In this document: piece after piece, positions 26,930-39,500 of the stretch | Layout of the letters: each line of letters opens with the position of its first letter | Position numbering within the stretch: position 1 is the first letter of the stretch | Assembly: GCF_040581485.1 (NCBI RefSeq) | Contig: NC_090134.1 | Coordinates: forward strand, 2,294,001-2,358,000 | DNA from: Linepithema humile | Taxonomy: Eukaryota; Arthropoda; Insecta; Hymenoptera; Formicidae | Length of the DNA stretch: 64,000 nucleotides | Reading direction: 5' to 3' | Made by a program: the position numbers and the translations under genes | The notes under the pieces: model-generated | What the model saw: only the letters and a program-made list of their open reading frames with translations | Databases searched by the model: none | What the model was told of the DNA's origin: nothing

Positions 26930-27180
26930 CTCGCTCTAGTTCTCGATTAAGCCGTCCATTGCAGCGCGGCGCTAACGCAGTGTTCTCGGTCATTTCCGCC
27001 ATCTCCTAAACGCGTCTTTTCGTCCGTCCATCTCGTAGTTGTCAGTTGTTCACGGGCTTCTTTAGCGAGTGGACGTACGCGTGTAGCAAGTGTTCGGCGT
27101 GTTTCCTGTCACCTACGGAGTCGCGTTTTCGCTAACGAACGCCCCACCGTAGCTTCCATATTCAATGTGTATGGCGATTC
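26930..27180 (+). promoter_or_regulatory. CpG-rich promoter / first exon ending in a splice donor, possibly of PRL-1
   Basis: The composition switches sharply from AT-rich to CpG-rich at about 26930. An inverted YY1/Pho-type motif TCCGCCATCT (AGATGGCGGA on the other strand) lies at 26995-27004. The block ends with ATGTGTATGGCGATTCAG followed by GTGAGT (donor at 27183). The next recognisable coding exon on this strand is PRL-1 at 41.3 kb. Joining this ATG to an acceptor just before the PRL-1 ATG would be in frame and add a few residues. The promoter nature is likely; the link to PRL-1 is inference. Confidence 0.45.
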
Positions 27181-27460
27181 AGGTGAGTGCTCGCGGGAAC
27201 GCGAAAATGTTTGACGTGGGAACGATGGGCGTATACGCCATTCTGCGGGAGCGGAGCCCGAGAAAACCATGGTGCTCGCGTGGTGCGAACGAAAAGTCGA
27301 TCGTCGAGTTTACGGTACCGCCGTCGGCTATGTACGACGCGCTCGTTTGCTCGCTGGCTCGTCGTCGCTTTGTGCGCGTGTGTATGCGTTTCATGAACGT
27401 GCGCACGGCATGGCGCGGCGCAACACAGCGCGGCCGACGAACTTTTGGCGTCTTGTCTCC

Positions 27461-27467
27461 ACCGCCT

Positions 27468-27502
<35 letters not shown>

Positions 27503-27512
27503 GCCACCACCG
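27461..27512. repeat. (CCG/CCA)n trinucleotide repeat
   Basis: Runs of CCG with a few CCA units sit about 280 bp after the putative splice donor at 27183. Every frame here gives homopolymer-like peptides (Pro, Ala, Arg, Gly), so the long ORFs over it are artefacts of the repeat and not genes. Confidence 0.9.
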
Positions 27513-29192
27513 AGACGATCCTGATGTTCTCCCTCGTTTTCGAAACTGCCTCGGCGCCGTGTGGCTCGCGATGGCTTCCCGACGATAGCTATCGAGCATT
27601 CCCATAGCTTCTCGATTGTATTCCAAGTGATGTTTCGATTTCGCAAACGAATGATCTCGATGCCGAGGATTATATACACGCAAAAAAAAAAGAAAACTTC
27701 AGTGTTAATGTATTTACAAACGATCGATTTGGATGGATTTCCTCTTCGACTCGGAACTTCTAGTCGCGAAAATTTTTGCTACTTTTACTCATCACGAATG
27801 TGACGCGAATTTACTTCACGATTGGCGAATCTGAATGTAGAATGAAATATGATCATGTGTTTAGAGCCGATACACAAGTGTTAAAAAGCACATGGCGTCC
27901 AGCATCGAAATTTACAGTCGGGCGTACCATACGCGGCTGCTTCAGCTCCCGACTGAACGATGCCGCCGATTAACGTCGTCGAGAGCCTTGTCGTTTGCTG
28001 AAATGAACCATGATCCTCCAATTTTCGGCCGCTCGCTCTTAAATCGCGAAGTGAACTCGACCCGAGCCGACTCGTACTGCCGTCGTGTCGTAGCGTGCAG
28101 CGTCTGTTTCCGATTAAAGTACGATCTATTGCGGAAAAAATGCAAATTCTAATGCGCTAAAAAATTTTTAAGAATCACTTATCACTCCGAGACATCGCGT
28201 ACGCGCAGATTTCGTTTGTCGATATTTTCTATATTCTACACTTGTAAAAAACAATGCAACTTAGGAATGCGGTATGTAGGGGATAGCTGGAGAATTTGTG
28301 TGTCAGGAAGGTTGCGACGAGATATGATATGGGATTGGTGGAGAACCGGTTCTACACTAGAATTTTAAAACTATCGTATCGTAGAGTTTGCGGTACACTT
28401 TCTTTTGAAGTGTTTTCAATCTTCGCTTTTCACAAAATCAACTAATCAATTCGCGAGTTAAAAAAAAAGTGAGTATTAATGGATTACCCGGAACGTTTCT
28501 CGTCGCTCGATAAATTTTATCTCCCATTACATTTTCGCTCTATTACCCTCGTTATGACTAGATTTCTCGGAAAAACGGAAAAACGGGTTGACGTCATCCG
28601 ACAGACAGCGATACAACGGCGTGGTGTGCCGCGGCGCCGGCGGTGGAGAACGAAGAGGCGTCTACTGGCGGAATGAACGAGCACGCGTGTTCACGCCATG
28701 AGCGAGCGAGTAAGCGTGTCCGATTATCGTTCGTGAACTTCGGCCATGTTTTATTACTGTGCTTTACGTCAACCGGTCCCGATAGGTGCGAATCACAGTC
28801 ATTATCGTGACGCTTTATCGACTGTCGTGGGCGACCGTCTTCGATCGTGTTCGATGAAATCGCAACCAATGAATGTTTCACTTGTGTTCAACAAGTTACT
28901 TAGAAGTGGCGTGTTTGTTAAAAATAACAAAATGTTAAAATCGCGTTATAAACGTTGACGCACGATGGCGAAGCAGCCTCTGCTTTTAATCGAATAAATT
29001 CAACGTCAGCAATTTTTCGCTATTGTGCAGATTTTTATTTAATCAAATCCACATAGTGCTCTCTCATTACGATTGTCATTCTCTATTAGCGGGGCTAAAT
29101 TTTGTTAAGTAACATAAAAATTTTTATCAAAGCTTTTATCTATATAGAAATTTTATATAACAAATATTAATAATAATACTAAGGCTCCACTA

Positions 29193-29368
29193 AATTAACA
29201 ATTAATATTGGGAGAAAAAGGCGAAAAGAGCCGTTGCTAATTGTTCATGCAATATATTATATTATAAAATTACAGACATATGTTTTTGTAATTTTATAAT
29301 ATAATATATTGCACGAACAACTAGCAACGGCCCTTTTCGTCTTTTTCTCCTAATATTAATTGTAAATT
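29193..29368. mobile_element. Near-perfect 176-bp inverted repeat (foldback MITE or long hairpin locus)
   Basis: Two 81-nt arms (29193-29273 and 29288-29368) are reverse complements with about six mismatches, separated by a 14-nt loop (29274-29287). The outer parts contain GGAGAAAAAG and GCCGTTGCTA; the inner part is AT-rich (CAATATATTATATTATAAAA). No ORF is present. It could be a palindromic MITE or a transcribed long hairpin that feeds small-RNA production; sequence alone does not separate these. No clear target-site duplication was identified. Confidence 0.75.
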
Positions 29369-29595
29369 GTATATATTTAAATTTTTAATTCTACATTTTT
29401 ATATATTTTATATTTATTTAAACTTTAAATAGGCACGTTACATCACTTTGATTTTGAGTCTTTTCGACATTGAAAATCAGTAAGAGCTTGAATTGCAGTT
29501 GTTCGTGCGAAAATTCAAATTCTAAATGGATACAGCTCCGCACATTTCGGTCCGCTCTTCTAGGAAGTCTAAAAATAGCAACTTTCTTTATGGGT

Positions 29596-29880
29596 GGGGA
29601 CTATTGTCCTTGACTATTGTCCTATACAAATTTTAACTCGACCGTTGCTTTGACAAATATCCAAATGAGGGACTATTGTCCTATATCAATTTTAATAATC
29701 GTTTTTTAACAAATTAATCTTATGAATAGGGACTATCGTCCTATACAAATTATAAGCTCGTCCGTTGCTCTAATGAGTATTTGTTCAGATGGAGTAAATT
29801 TTATGGGTAGGGATCGTCCTATACAAATTATAAATTCATACGTTGCTTTAAAAAATATCTATCCGGATACAGTTTCCTTG
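29596..29880. repeat. Degenerate tandem repeat, about four units of 60-80 bp
   Basis: Units start at about 29596, 29669, 29729 and 29810. The first three begin with GGGACTAT(T/C)GTCCTATA; the fourth is shortened to GGGATCGTCCTATACAAATT. Three units also share a CGTTGCT(T/C)T block about 35 bp further in. Spacing is uneven (73, 60 and 81 bp), as expected for an old decaying array. Each unit core is itself a small palindrome (GGGAC...GTCC). Confidence 0.65.
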
Positions 29881-30689
29881 TGAAACTTTCTCCACATCTG
29901 TTACTTAGACATTTACTTAGACATTTACTTATACTGATATAACGATAATGTTACATGGTTCTATATTATTCTTACTTCTGTTTCCACTGTTACTTTTATT
30001 ATTTTTTTTTTTTTTAATTTAATTTATTTATTTTTATATATTCTTGCTTTTTTTCTTTTCAGACTAATCACTTTTTTTCTGTTAATGAACATACTTCTTG
30101 ATATGACTTGCTTGTTAACGCTTGACGTTTTACTTAATTTTGAGTTTTGAAAAGATAAAATATTAACGCGGACATTTTGCACGCGCCGAATCACACAAAT
30201 ATACCGCTCTGGAATATTGTTGCTGTTGCAGATTCTGAGAACCCTCTCGGGCACGACTTTTCCGAATAAAAATACTTGTTATCTCTCGGCTACCTCGTCT
30301 TACGTGACCACGTGCGCGTCTAGTTTGCACGGGTCATCGAATTACGCACGATCACATTTCAACTGTGTAATACATATTAAATTTGATGGTAACTCGTAAA
30401 CTGTCATAACTTGCCTACGTCATATCGTCGGGCGTTGATTGATCTGAGGCGATCTTATCGATTCTCGTTCTAAGGTAATATTTCTCGTAGTGGTGGTCCC
30501 GCTATAACATCTGCATTTTCGATTTAATTGAGATGATATTGCGTCGCCCTTCAAACGCGAATCTCGGTAAACCGATGCGATCGATCGGTCGAATTGATTA
30601 TTCTACGAGAGTGTTTTCCAATCACTCCGCGTTCTTTGTTTCCCATCAATGTCCATTGTTCGTTGGATATGGGTATGCATTACCACATG

Positions 30690-30691
<2 letters not shown>

Positions 30692-30730
<39 letters not shown>

Positions 30731-30755
30731 ATACACATACATACATATATATACA
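30692..30755. repeat. (CA)n / (TACA)n microsatellite
   Basis: About 17 CA dinucleotides run into TACACA and TACATA units. The His/Thr- and Cys/Val-rich ORFs over it are repeat artefacts. Confidence 0.9.
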
Positions 30756-31264
30756 TTTTACACATTCGAAATTCAGTACTTCTAGCGCTATTCTCAACAC
30801 AGTAACCTATTCTCGACTCAATTATCGATTGCAATTCCTGAATTTCTGAATATAAAATGCTCGCAGTATACGATGCGCCTGCAAGATACTTTCGCATGTC
30901 GGAAATTGCGTGACCTTATTCGTGACTTTGTTCTCGTGAATAGCCGGCGATAGCGCCGGCAATCGCGCAATTTTCTGTCAAGTGCAATACGATTGCGTAG
31001 CCTCCATTCAAATGACATAATTAACCGTTTCTCGAAAACTGTGCGAATAAAATTCATGCATATCGAAGTTGCGAAACAGCAACGGCGGCGGCAACTGTAC
31101 CTGCTGTTCGTGAAGTCCGATTCAGCGTTCCGTTTCCTGTTATGTAAATTGCATTACATTACATAACGGCGAGCATACGATAGGAAGCTAGGAGTGGCAG
31201 GAATGGCCGTATCGCGCGTGGCATAATTGAGAATATCAGCTAATGTAATTAGCAATGCAATACT

Positions 31265-31312
31265 CCCCCCCCCCCCTCTCTCTCTCTCTCGTCTCACACG
31301 CGCGCGCGCGCT
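31265..31312. repeat. C-run, (CT)n and (CG)n simple-sequence block
   Basis: A run of 12 C residues passes into a CT run and then CGCGCG within a CpG-rich block. Other C-rich tracts lie at 31570-31612, 31690-31717 and 32545-32585. They mark a GC-rich segment of possible regulatory nature. Confidence 0.8.
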
Positions 31313-34300
31313 CGCGTTAGCTCGTATTTCTTTTCCACGTGTGTTTCCTTCCCGCATATGTGTACGCGTTGTTATGTCGGCGTTTCACGCCGAAGTACAG
31401 AGGCGTCGGGATACAGGCGGGTCTCCCATAGTGTTTTGTTTCCGCCCGGGAACGAATTGGACACTGGGAGCACGCGCGGAGTCAAACGCACTCCGGTAAT
31501 TCGACGACGAAAGGCGCGGCATTAGTAGTACTAAGGTCCTTTCCGCCAAGAGTGTCATCTTTTCACAGGCTCCCGACCATCTCCCCCTCCCCCCTCCTCT
31601 CTTCTCCCCCCCGGGGTGGCCGTGACCAAAGTGTTTCCACACAAGATTAGTCCGAGACCGATTCTTCTTTCTTTCCGGCTACGCAACCGCCCTTCCCCCC
31701 CTCCCCCCTCCCCCCGCTCACGCCTCGCCACGTGTAGGATAGTGTTACTATCTCGACTAGACCGGTTGCGAGCCGATACGTGTGGCTCGAGGCAAAGGAC
31801 GATTCAGCAAAGACGATGGCAGGGCCGTACTTGCTACCGAATACAACGTGAGAGAGAGACACACGTTTATTGTGTCCTGCGCGTCTTGTTAAAGATTTTT
31901 TTCAAGTCTGAACACACTTGCGCGTGACGACTGCCGCGATTAAACAAGTTCAGCGCTATTCCAATATTATTTTCAGTGTTGGAAAAAAGTGTCCCTTTTT
32001 TTCCCCCTTTTTTTTTTACGTTCGCTGGGAACGTTGCGGGTGAATTGCTTCCAACTGGCGAGATTTCAAGGAGTCACTTTTTTTTTTTTTTTTTCCGTTC
32101 TCACGCAGGCTCTCAAATGGCTCTCGCCTCGGCGCGACGGATGAAAAAATAAACGTTCGTAATCTCTGGCCGTCTTGTCTATGAAGCCGGTCCTTTATTA
32201 TCGTTAAGCGATATCCATCTTGTTGCGCAGGCATCGAGAGTTCTCGCGTCTCTCTCCGCAGGCAGGATTGGACGGGGACAAATGATCGAGGGATCGGAAA
32301 GACGATACCGCGCCGCCCTTTCGCAAAATTCAGCGGCGAACACGAGACACGCGTTCGCGCTGACCGAGTGCAATTGTCCGCGCGCTCGTAAACCGATCCC
32401 ACGCGCACCAGCCACTTATGTCCGTTGTGGAATCAATTTATGTAACATTGTGTTAGGCCGCTCGAGACAGGCGTGCGATAAGGAAGCTTCTTACCGTGGC
32501 TCGGATTAAGTTCCCCTCGGCACACGAACGCATCACGAAAGCGCCATGTGACCCCTCCCCTCGCCCTCCCCTTGCCCTCCCCCCGGTCTCATTGCTGTAC
32601 GTTGCAACATGAGACAAAACACACTCGCGGAGCAAAAACAAAGAGCATCGAAAATAGACCACCATCGTCGTGTTGTATATCTTTCACAAAGCGTCTGGGC
32701 GCGATCGACCATGCGCCCTTCATCCGTGCGCATAAATCCCCGCTGCCTCAGAACTCGCTTCCTCTGCGGACATTGCGAGCGTAAGAATTTCGGATAAAAT
32801 TGGGAAGACCGCCAGCTGTGGCGATTAATTGGCGCGTTGTTGCGCAAAGCGTAATTAGACGTCGGCGTCAAACCATACCGATCTCACGTTTTGTTCGCGT
32901 TCCGCAAATACGTCAGGAATGAATCATCACACGCGCACGTTTCTAGGCGCGTGGCCGTCCCGAGCGAATCGCGCTCGTGAGTTTGTAGAGCGTCGTTCGC
33001 GATTCAGCGAACTTGGCAATTAACGAGTCTCTTGGTTCTTATAAATGGATTTGCGTGTTTGCGTTCGTCGCAAAAATCTAATCGACTTTTGTGTACATTT
33101 GTGATACAATTATATCACAATTATAATCGCGCATTCTTAAAAATACGAAAACTCGAAATAGTTTCCAACCAGAGACGCCAGACGAAGTGTGAATAACGTC
33201 CGTCGGTCGTTTGCTGAAAAGTAATATCGGGAATGATATTTTACTCTCGTAAAATATCATTCCGTCGCAGGCTTTTTAAGCGGATCGAATATCTTGTCCC
33301 GAGTCGATTTCCAAAGGACGCGACAAATGGTAACCCTCGCCGGCGGAGCGGCTGTTTAATGAAACAAGAAAGATATTCGACGCCAGACGAGACGGTAGGG
33401 TGGACGACCGGTGTCGCTGACCTAGGATAACGATTGCTAATGTCTGCGGGGCCGATGCGGGACCGGCTGAGGTTTTTCGAAGGGGAGCTACGCAAATCTC
33501 CGTTGGCGTTCGTGTTCGGATGTGCAAAAAAGGGAAGGTTCGCTCGTAGCTTTATTTCTCGACTCGCACTTTCACATTCCGCCACACCGAGCATCGTGTT
33601 GTTTAACAATAAGTTTACGCACGGTTTGTCGCACACGAGAGAAATATGGTTTTTTTCTTGTTGCTAATTTTGCAACAAAGGTAAAAAAAAAATTCACTTG
33701 GAATTATATTCAGAATTTGACGAATAAATTTGTAATATAAATTAATCACTGGGGAACGCGAACGCTTGGTTGCATTATTTGCTCGCGGCGAGACGGCATT
33801 TTGTGTCACTTGCGGTGGCGGTTCTTAGTTCCAGGTGGTTTCTTATCATTCTTTGCCTGGTAACCTACTGACCTACTTGAAATATCGATTTTAACGTGCA
33901 CCTGAGACCTCTCGTGCAGCGACCGCTTTCATTATCCGTGCTGCGTCTTTTGCGATGAATAAAAGTACGTCTCCGTAAGCCAGAGAACAATTACTCTGTA
34001 ACTACTATAAATGCTGATAAAATCGAATTTCCATTAGACGAAATATCGTAAAATATATTTACAGTATTAGCAAGTAAAGTTGATTAACTTTTCTTTGTAG
34101 AGAAGAATAATTCTTTCCTCGATTTCATTATCTGATAGAATCTCGGCAATCTGATTAAGTTTTGCATCGAATTTCTGCGCCAATATTGTACCACATGGCG
34201 CAGATTTAATATTGTCTTTCCGTGGAAAGATAATTTAATCGATTTTAAAATTCTAATGCTTAATATCTACATAACTTTTTAGTGTTACGATCTTCAAGTC

Positions 34301-36485
34301 CACGTTGATAAGTAAATATTGTAAATTATTGATATCTGGCTTCGTCTAAAATTCACAGAGTAATTCCAAACTTTTGCGCGGTAATGCATTTTTTATTTTT
34401 CGCCATTGTTTGGTTTTAACAAACTATTAATTGCTTTGGAATAACGGAAAAATTCCAGCATAATAGATGAAAAAGTTTGCGCCGAGTGCCGTTATGAACG
34501 ATGCCTAATGTGTGCGGTTCATCACCCTACGGCTCGTTCAACCCCGTCCTATTGTCGTCTGGAAAAGTTGACAATAGGAACAGTTGGCATTGAAGAAGGG
34601 GTGAATTGAAATCGAAAATGGCGCAGACATTTAATGGCATGGTATATACATCGAAAATATGTAGAATATAAGTTTAAAAAATCTTTTCGCGCATACTTTT
34701 ATGCACACGAAGCGACAAAAAATAATTATTTTACTAGCAAAATTTACAATCTAACATTATTTCTTATTATGAAATACATTTGTTTCAGAATAATCGCTTT
34801 TCAGATTGATTACACGCTGTGTGTGGTCACAACTCTAAAATTTACAGGCTTTAATTGAGTACGAAACACGTGAACGAAACCGTTTATTGTTAATTTTACA
34901 TATTTGCAAATATCAACGTCGCCAATGTTTGATATGTATAAATTCATAATTATCTGAACCAAAGAAATAATGATATTAATGATATTAATTTATGAATATA
35001 TTGAATTATGTTAACAACTTTTTTTCTCGGTGTGGAAACACACGGAACAAATGCAATACATATTGTCGCGGACTATTGACAATACGTTACTGTTTGTATT
35101 TTACGGTAACGAAGATTTAACGGCTTTTGTTCTGTTTTCAGTCCGCAGCACGCGAAATATACACGCTCTCCCAGTCATTAAATTTGCGCATGTATTGTCA
35201 CGTACATTTCCCACGTGAATGACGATGTGACATCACAGTTGAACGTCACGATGCCTTCTGTTTGGCTGTGCTCGTTGTATTGATTTCTGGTGACATCACC
35301 AATTTGTTTGCAAAATACGCGCTTGGTCGCGGGCTTATCTCATAATAATCACACGTATTATTTCCTCGTCATCTTATCAGCTTTCGGAAAATTAACGGTG
35401 AATATGTACGGTCACAGCAGATTATCTGTAACGTTCAACAAGCTGTCGTGCATTTAATCATTTCCGTTATGTTTCGCGGAAAACGTTTCGTGCTCGAAGG
35501 ACGCGCGGTTTTAAGCGCGGTACTAGGATATTACATCTCGGTGTATGTAAAACGACCGCGATGCTGACGGGTATCATTAGCGCGTATCGAAGGAGTTTTT
35601 TTTTAGCGGTACGCATATCGATTCGTAATTCAGCGGAACGGTTCGCACGGAGCTGCACATCGAAAGTCGCGCGTATATCGCGCAACAAAGTGCACAGCGC
35701 GTACGCTACTGAAACGACCTAGTAATTTATCTGATTCGACAGGTTTTGACGTCATTCAAGCGATCTTATTTTCTCTCCGTCGTGCGGCGAGAATGACCGT
35801 GAATGTCGCGCGCGCCTACCAATCAGTCGGCGGCGTTTCCATACTTCAGCGGGATGCCTTCCCGCCCGACTTATGTCAGATGCATAAATATGCGCGTGGC
35901 GTCGGAGTAAAAAAGAAAAAAGAAAAGGAGAACGTCGTTAAAAGACGCTTCGACGCAACAATCGTTACGAAGTTATCGGGGCTTACGCGTAGCGCAGCAC
36001 AGTGAAGGATCTATGCAACCTTATGCAATCCCATGCAATAGCGTGCAACTTCAAGCGGTTAATAATCTTCGTTTTATTTAGACCGTACGGCGGTTGTAAT
36101 CGCGCGATTTTATTAACTATTAATCGACACGTGTTAATCGGCAGAAACCGGCATCGGTTTTCTAATCGATTGACGATTCACGAATCATGGTATTTTTTTC
36201 TCGTTCACGAGTCCCATAATTGCCGGAGTGCCATAAAACTCTCAGACGAAACAAAGATGACATAAATACATATGCTTCCCTGCTGCAAAGGGATCGGAAA
36301 CGTGATGTTTACACAATGGCACATAATAACGATGATCGATAATAACGACCATCGTCATTCATCATCAACGCTCGATACAAGGCGGGCTTCCATCGGGCAA
36401 CCGCACGCCGTAAAAAAACGGAATGTTACTATTGCAAAGACATGTAAAACTCGGACGGCATTACGTTGCGGAGCGCGACGCTGGT

Positions 36486-36486
36486 G

Positions 36487-36518
<32 letters not shown>

Positions 36519-36520
36519 TG
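36486..36520. repeat. (TGCG)n tetranucleotide microsatellite
   Basis: About nine uninterrupted TGCG units in a CpG-rich segment of the 14-kb interval. The Cys-Val-Arg-Ala ORF over it is an artefact. Confidence 0.9.
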
Positions 36521-39500
36521 TAAGTACGCGCGTGTTGCGTCGGGGAGGGGATCAGATGACGATTACTCGCTCGATGGAAGGATGTCTCGACGCCGCGCTA
36601 TTTTGATCATCGCGCCGCGGCTGGCCCAGATTCGACGTGCAATCGGCACAACGATATCATCTTCGCGCTCGCGCTGGGCCTCACGGCACGCCGCTGCTCC
36701 GACACGCCTCGCTCCCGTGTCGACAGAATATTACTCGTGCATCGCTCCGATCAGCTTTTCGCGCGACGCGCGAGTCGAGTGTTCTCCAATAAGCCGTACA
36801 AAGAATATTAATTAATCGCGACAAGTCGAGTGCGCGTTTCGCGCGACAATCGGCGGAGGATCCCCGTCTTCGCGTCTGCAAAGTGCACGCTTAGAGCTAA
36901 ACGCGCTCATCTTTCACAGCCGCGGGACTGCGCGGATAGAAGAACGGCGCACGACCTTGTTGCGTCCTAAGTAATGAACTTTAGGCGATTTCGCGCAAGT
37001 GCACGCGCGCGCGTTTATTAAGATGCGACTTTCTGGTGATGGTGCAGTGATTTCGTCACCCTGTCACCGATGACCGCGTGACGACATGTGACATTGTTTT
37101 AAACTTAGATTTTTATTTAGAACGCTTCCGTGACTTCGAACTCTACGGACTTCTCGTCAAATGAGTGGAAGGTAAAAGGAATCGCTTGCAAATATGTCGG
37201 GAGATGCTCGTGCTGATTTTCGTATAAATTTCGAATCTTAAAATAAAACGCTGTTAAACACATTGCGAACGTTACACATTCATAGATCTTTCTATATAAA
37301 GATCTCGTGTCAATCTTTATTTTTCATTACATAAATTCATTACATAAATTTTATATAAACAAGAAAGTTGTCGCTTTTCACGCTTTTGTCACGTGCAAGA
37401 GGATATCACAGCTTCTCTCGAGAGTAAGATTCTATTAATTTTGTGGTCAAGAAGAAACATTTATTTCCAGTTCACGCGAATTTTTTCTCGTGAAGAATAG
37501 CAGTGCTGTTATCGATATTTGAAAGTTTGCAAGTATTGCGCGATAAAGGCGGTGCAGTGCCGCGAGACTGTCGAAAGCGACGATTCGTTTATAGAACGAA
37601 GGCTGATGATGGAATCCGCTGAGTTTCACGTGTTTTCGAAATAAATATAGTACCGCGGCAAAGGTAAGCAATTCTATTTGGACGAAAATTGGCACGCCGT
37701 CGTACATCATAGCTGTTTGTCGAAGAGAGTAACATTATATCGATATAACTTGTGTTTGACAATCGTGGGAGAGACGCAGAAGTGATAATAATATAAGAAA
37801 ATCGTCTTTTTGACGCCGCCACTCGGCAGTCTTTCTAAAAATCTTTCGCGCATTTTATTTTTTATTTGACAAGCTATTTATTTACACGATACTTTCTCAC
37901 TGAAACTGTCAGGAAACAAACGATTAGCTTTATATTTTATTTTCGTCAGGACACTTGAGTGATTTTTCTTTCCCTCGCGAGAAAAGTGCGTAATATCTCG
38001 CGCGAATCATAAATTTATCGATGTCGTTCGCGACAATTATGCAACGCTTTGCAATAGAATTCTCACGAGATTTCAGTTAGCGTTTACCATCGATACGCAT
38101 TTCGTACTGCGCATTGTCATTCTATTTAACATATTTGAATTATTCGTAAAATTAGGTGCTTTAATGTTACAAAATGTTGCAAAATCTTCTGCTTCCGGTA
38201 AATAGTGGAAACTAAAAAAAGGGACAAACATTCGTAATGTTTTTTCGGTAGTTAGTAGAAACAGATAAATTTTTCTATCGCTCAGCTGGATATATCTGTC
38301 CTGACTCCTGACCCACGATTTCTCTTGCCTCATATATATATAGTCTGGCCATATGTCGAATAAACCCTGTGCAAGTATTTCATTTTTCAAGCAGGTAGTA
38401 TAAAAGAGTAAAAAGATTTAGTGTAAATAATATATTTATTCTAACGTGGAAACTTTTGTTACGTTAAAAATGTAAGAAAGGGCAGGTGTATTTTGCTCAG
38501 AGAAAGATATCAGTACTTTACAAAAATTGCAGTAAAAAGGAAAAAAAAGTGTAAAATAAAGCACAAAAAATGAGAAAATCAATAAGTGATAACGAGTATC
38601 TTTAGTCAAATGCGAGTCAAAACTAAAGTAAAAAATGACGTGGTAAGAGCAAAATATAAAAATAATACTCTCATAGGAATTTCCGTTGCATGGACAGAAT
38701 GACTGACGCGAATAATTTTTGTTTTTCGTTTGTCAGTTTGATCTATAGCTCGTTTGAGACGTAACTATACGCAAATAGAATTTTGTTTACTACGACAGGA
38801 TCCATACGTCGTCAGTCTTGTGACTTCGATGATGAATATAAGAACACGGTGCTCGAAATATTTCTATTAGTTCCGATCATGCAAATTTTCGTGTACAGCG
38901 CAGGACCTTTTAGCCGTATATTGCTGTAAAACATTGCAACTTTACAAATTGCGGCAAAATACTGCAGAGATACGGAATTGTAAAATTTCGACAAGATTGC
39001 GACGATATTGCGCTAACATTTCCGAAAAACATTGTGAAAATATATTACAATGCATTGATTGAGTGAAGTAAATATTATAATCGTCGGACGGCTGCGTAAA
39101 TTTGTAAGTATTGGATCAATTCTAGTTTTACGGAAAAAACACTTGTCAAAATACGCTTCTTACCTCTTTTTATGTTTTTTTTTTTTTCCAACGTTGACGT
39201 TAATTATTGATAGTGAAACAACTGTTATCGAAAGCTTCCGATATGATAATTCGCAAATAGTTATTTTAAACGTTTTTAGGTAACACATTTGGTATTTCTA
39301 CATAAGTTGAAGTTTTTAATAGACATACAAATCATTTAGATGGCATATAATTCATACTTGGGTATTTCCCAAAGAAAAAAATGAATAAACGCTCTTGATT
39401 CGAATTCATTCTCCAATACGTAATATTAATGAAATTTCCGCGCATTTGAACGTTATTTTTACGATTGGCGCGACTTAAGAAGTAAGTTGTATAAGCTTGC

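Noticed and set aside
27162..27683. Long Arg-rich and Gly-rich ORFs around the CCG repeat (both strands)
   Set aside because: Stop-free only because of the trinucleotide repeat and CpG-rich sequence; every frame is open and none has domain features.
29193..29368. Considered as a conventional microRNA precursor
   Set aside because: Arms are 81 nt and almost fully paired, far longer than a typical animal pre-miRNA; a MITE or long-hairpin siRNA source fits better.
30594..30897. His/Thr-rich and Cys/Val-rich ORFs
   Set aside because: Products of the (CA)n microsatellite read in different frames.
36423..36815. 130-codon ORF with RACVRACV repeats
   Set aside because: Translation of a TGCG tetranucleotide repeat in CpG-rich DNA; no family resemblance.
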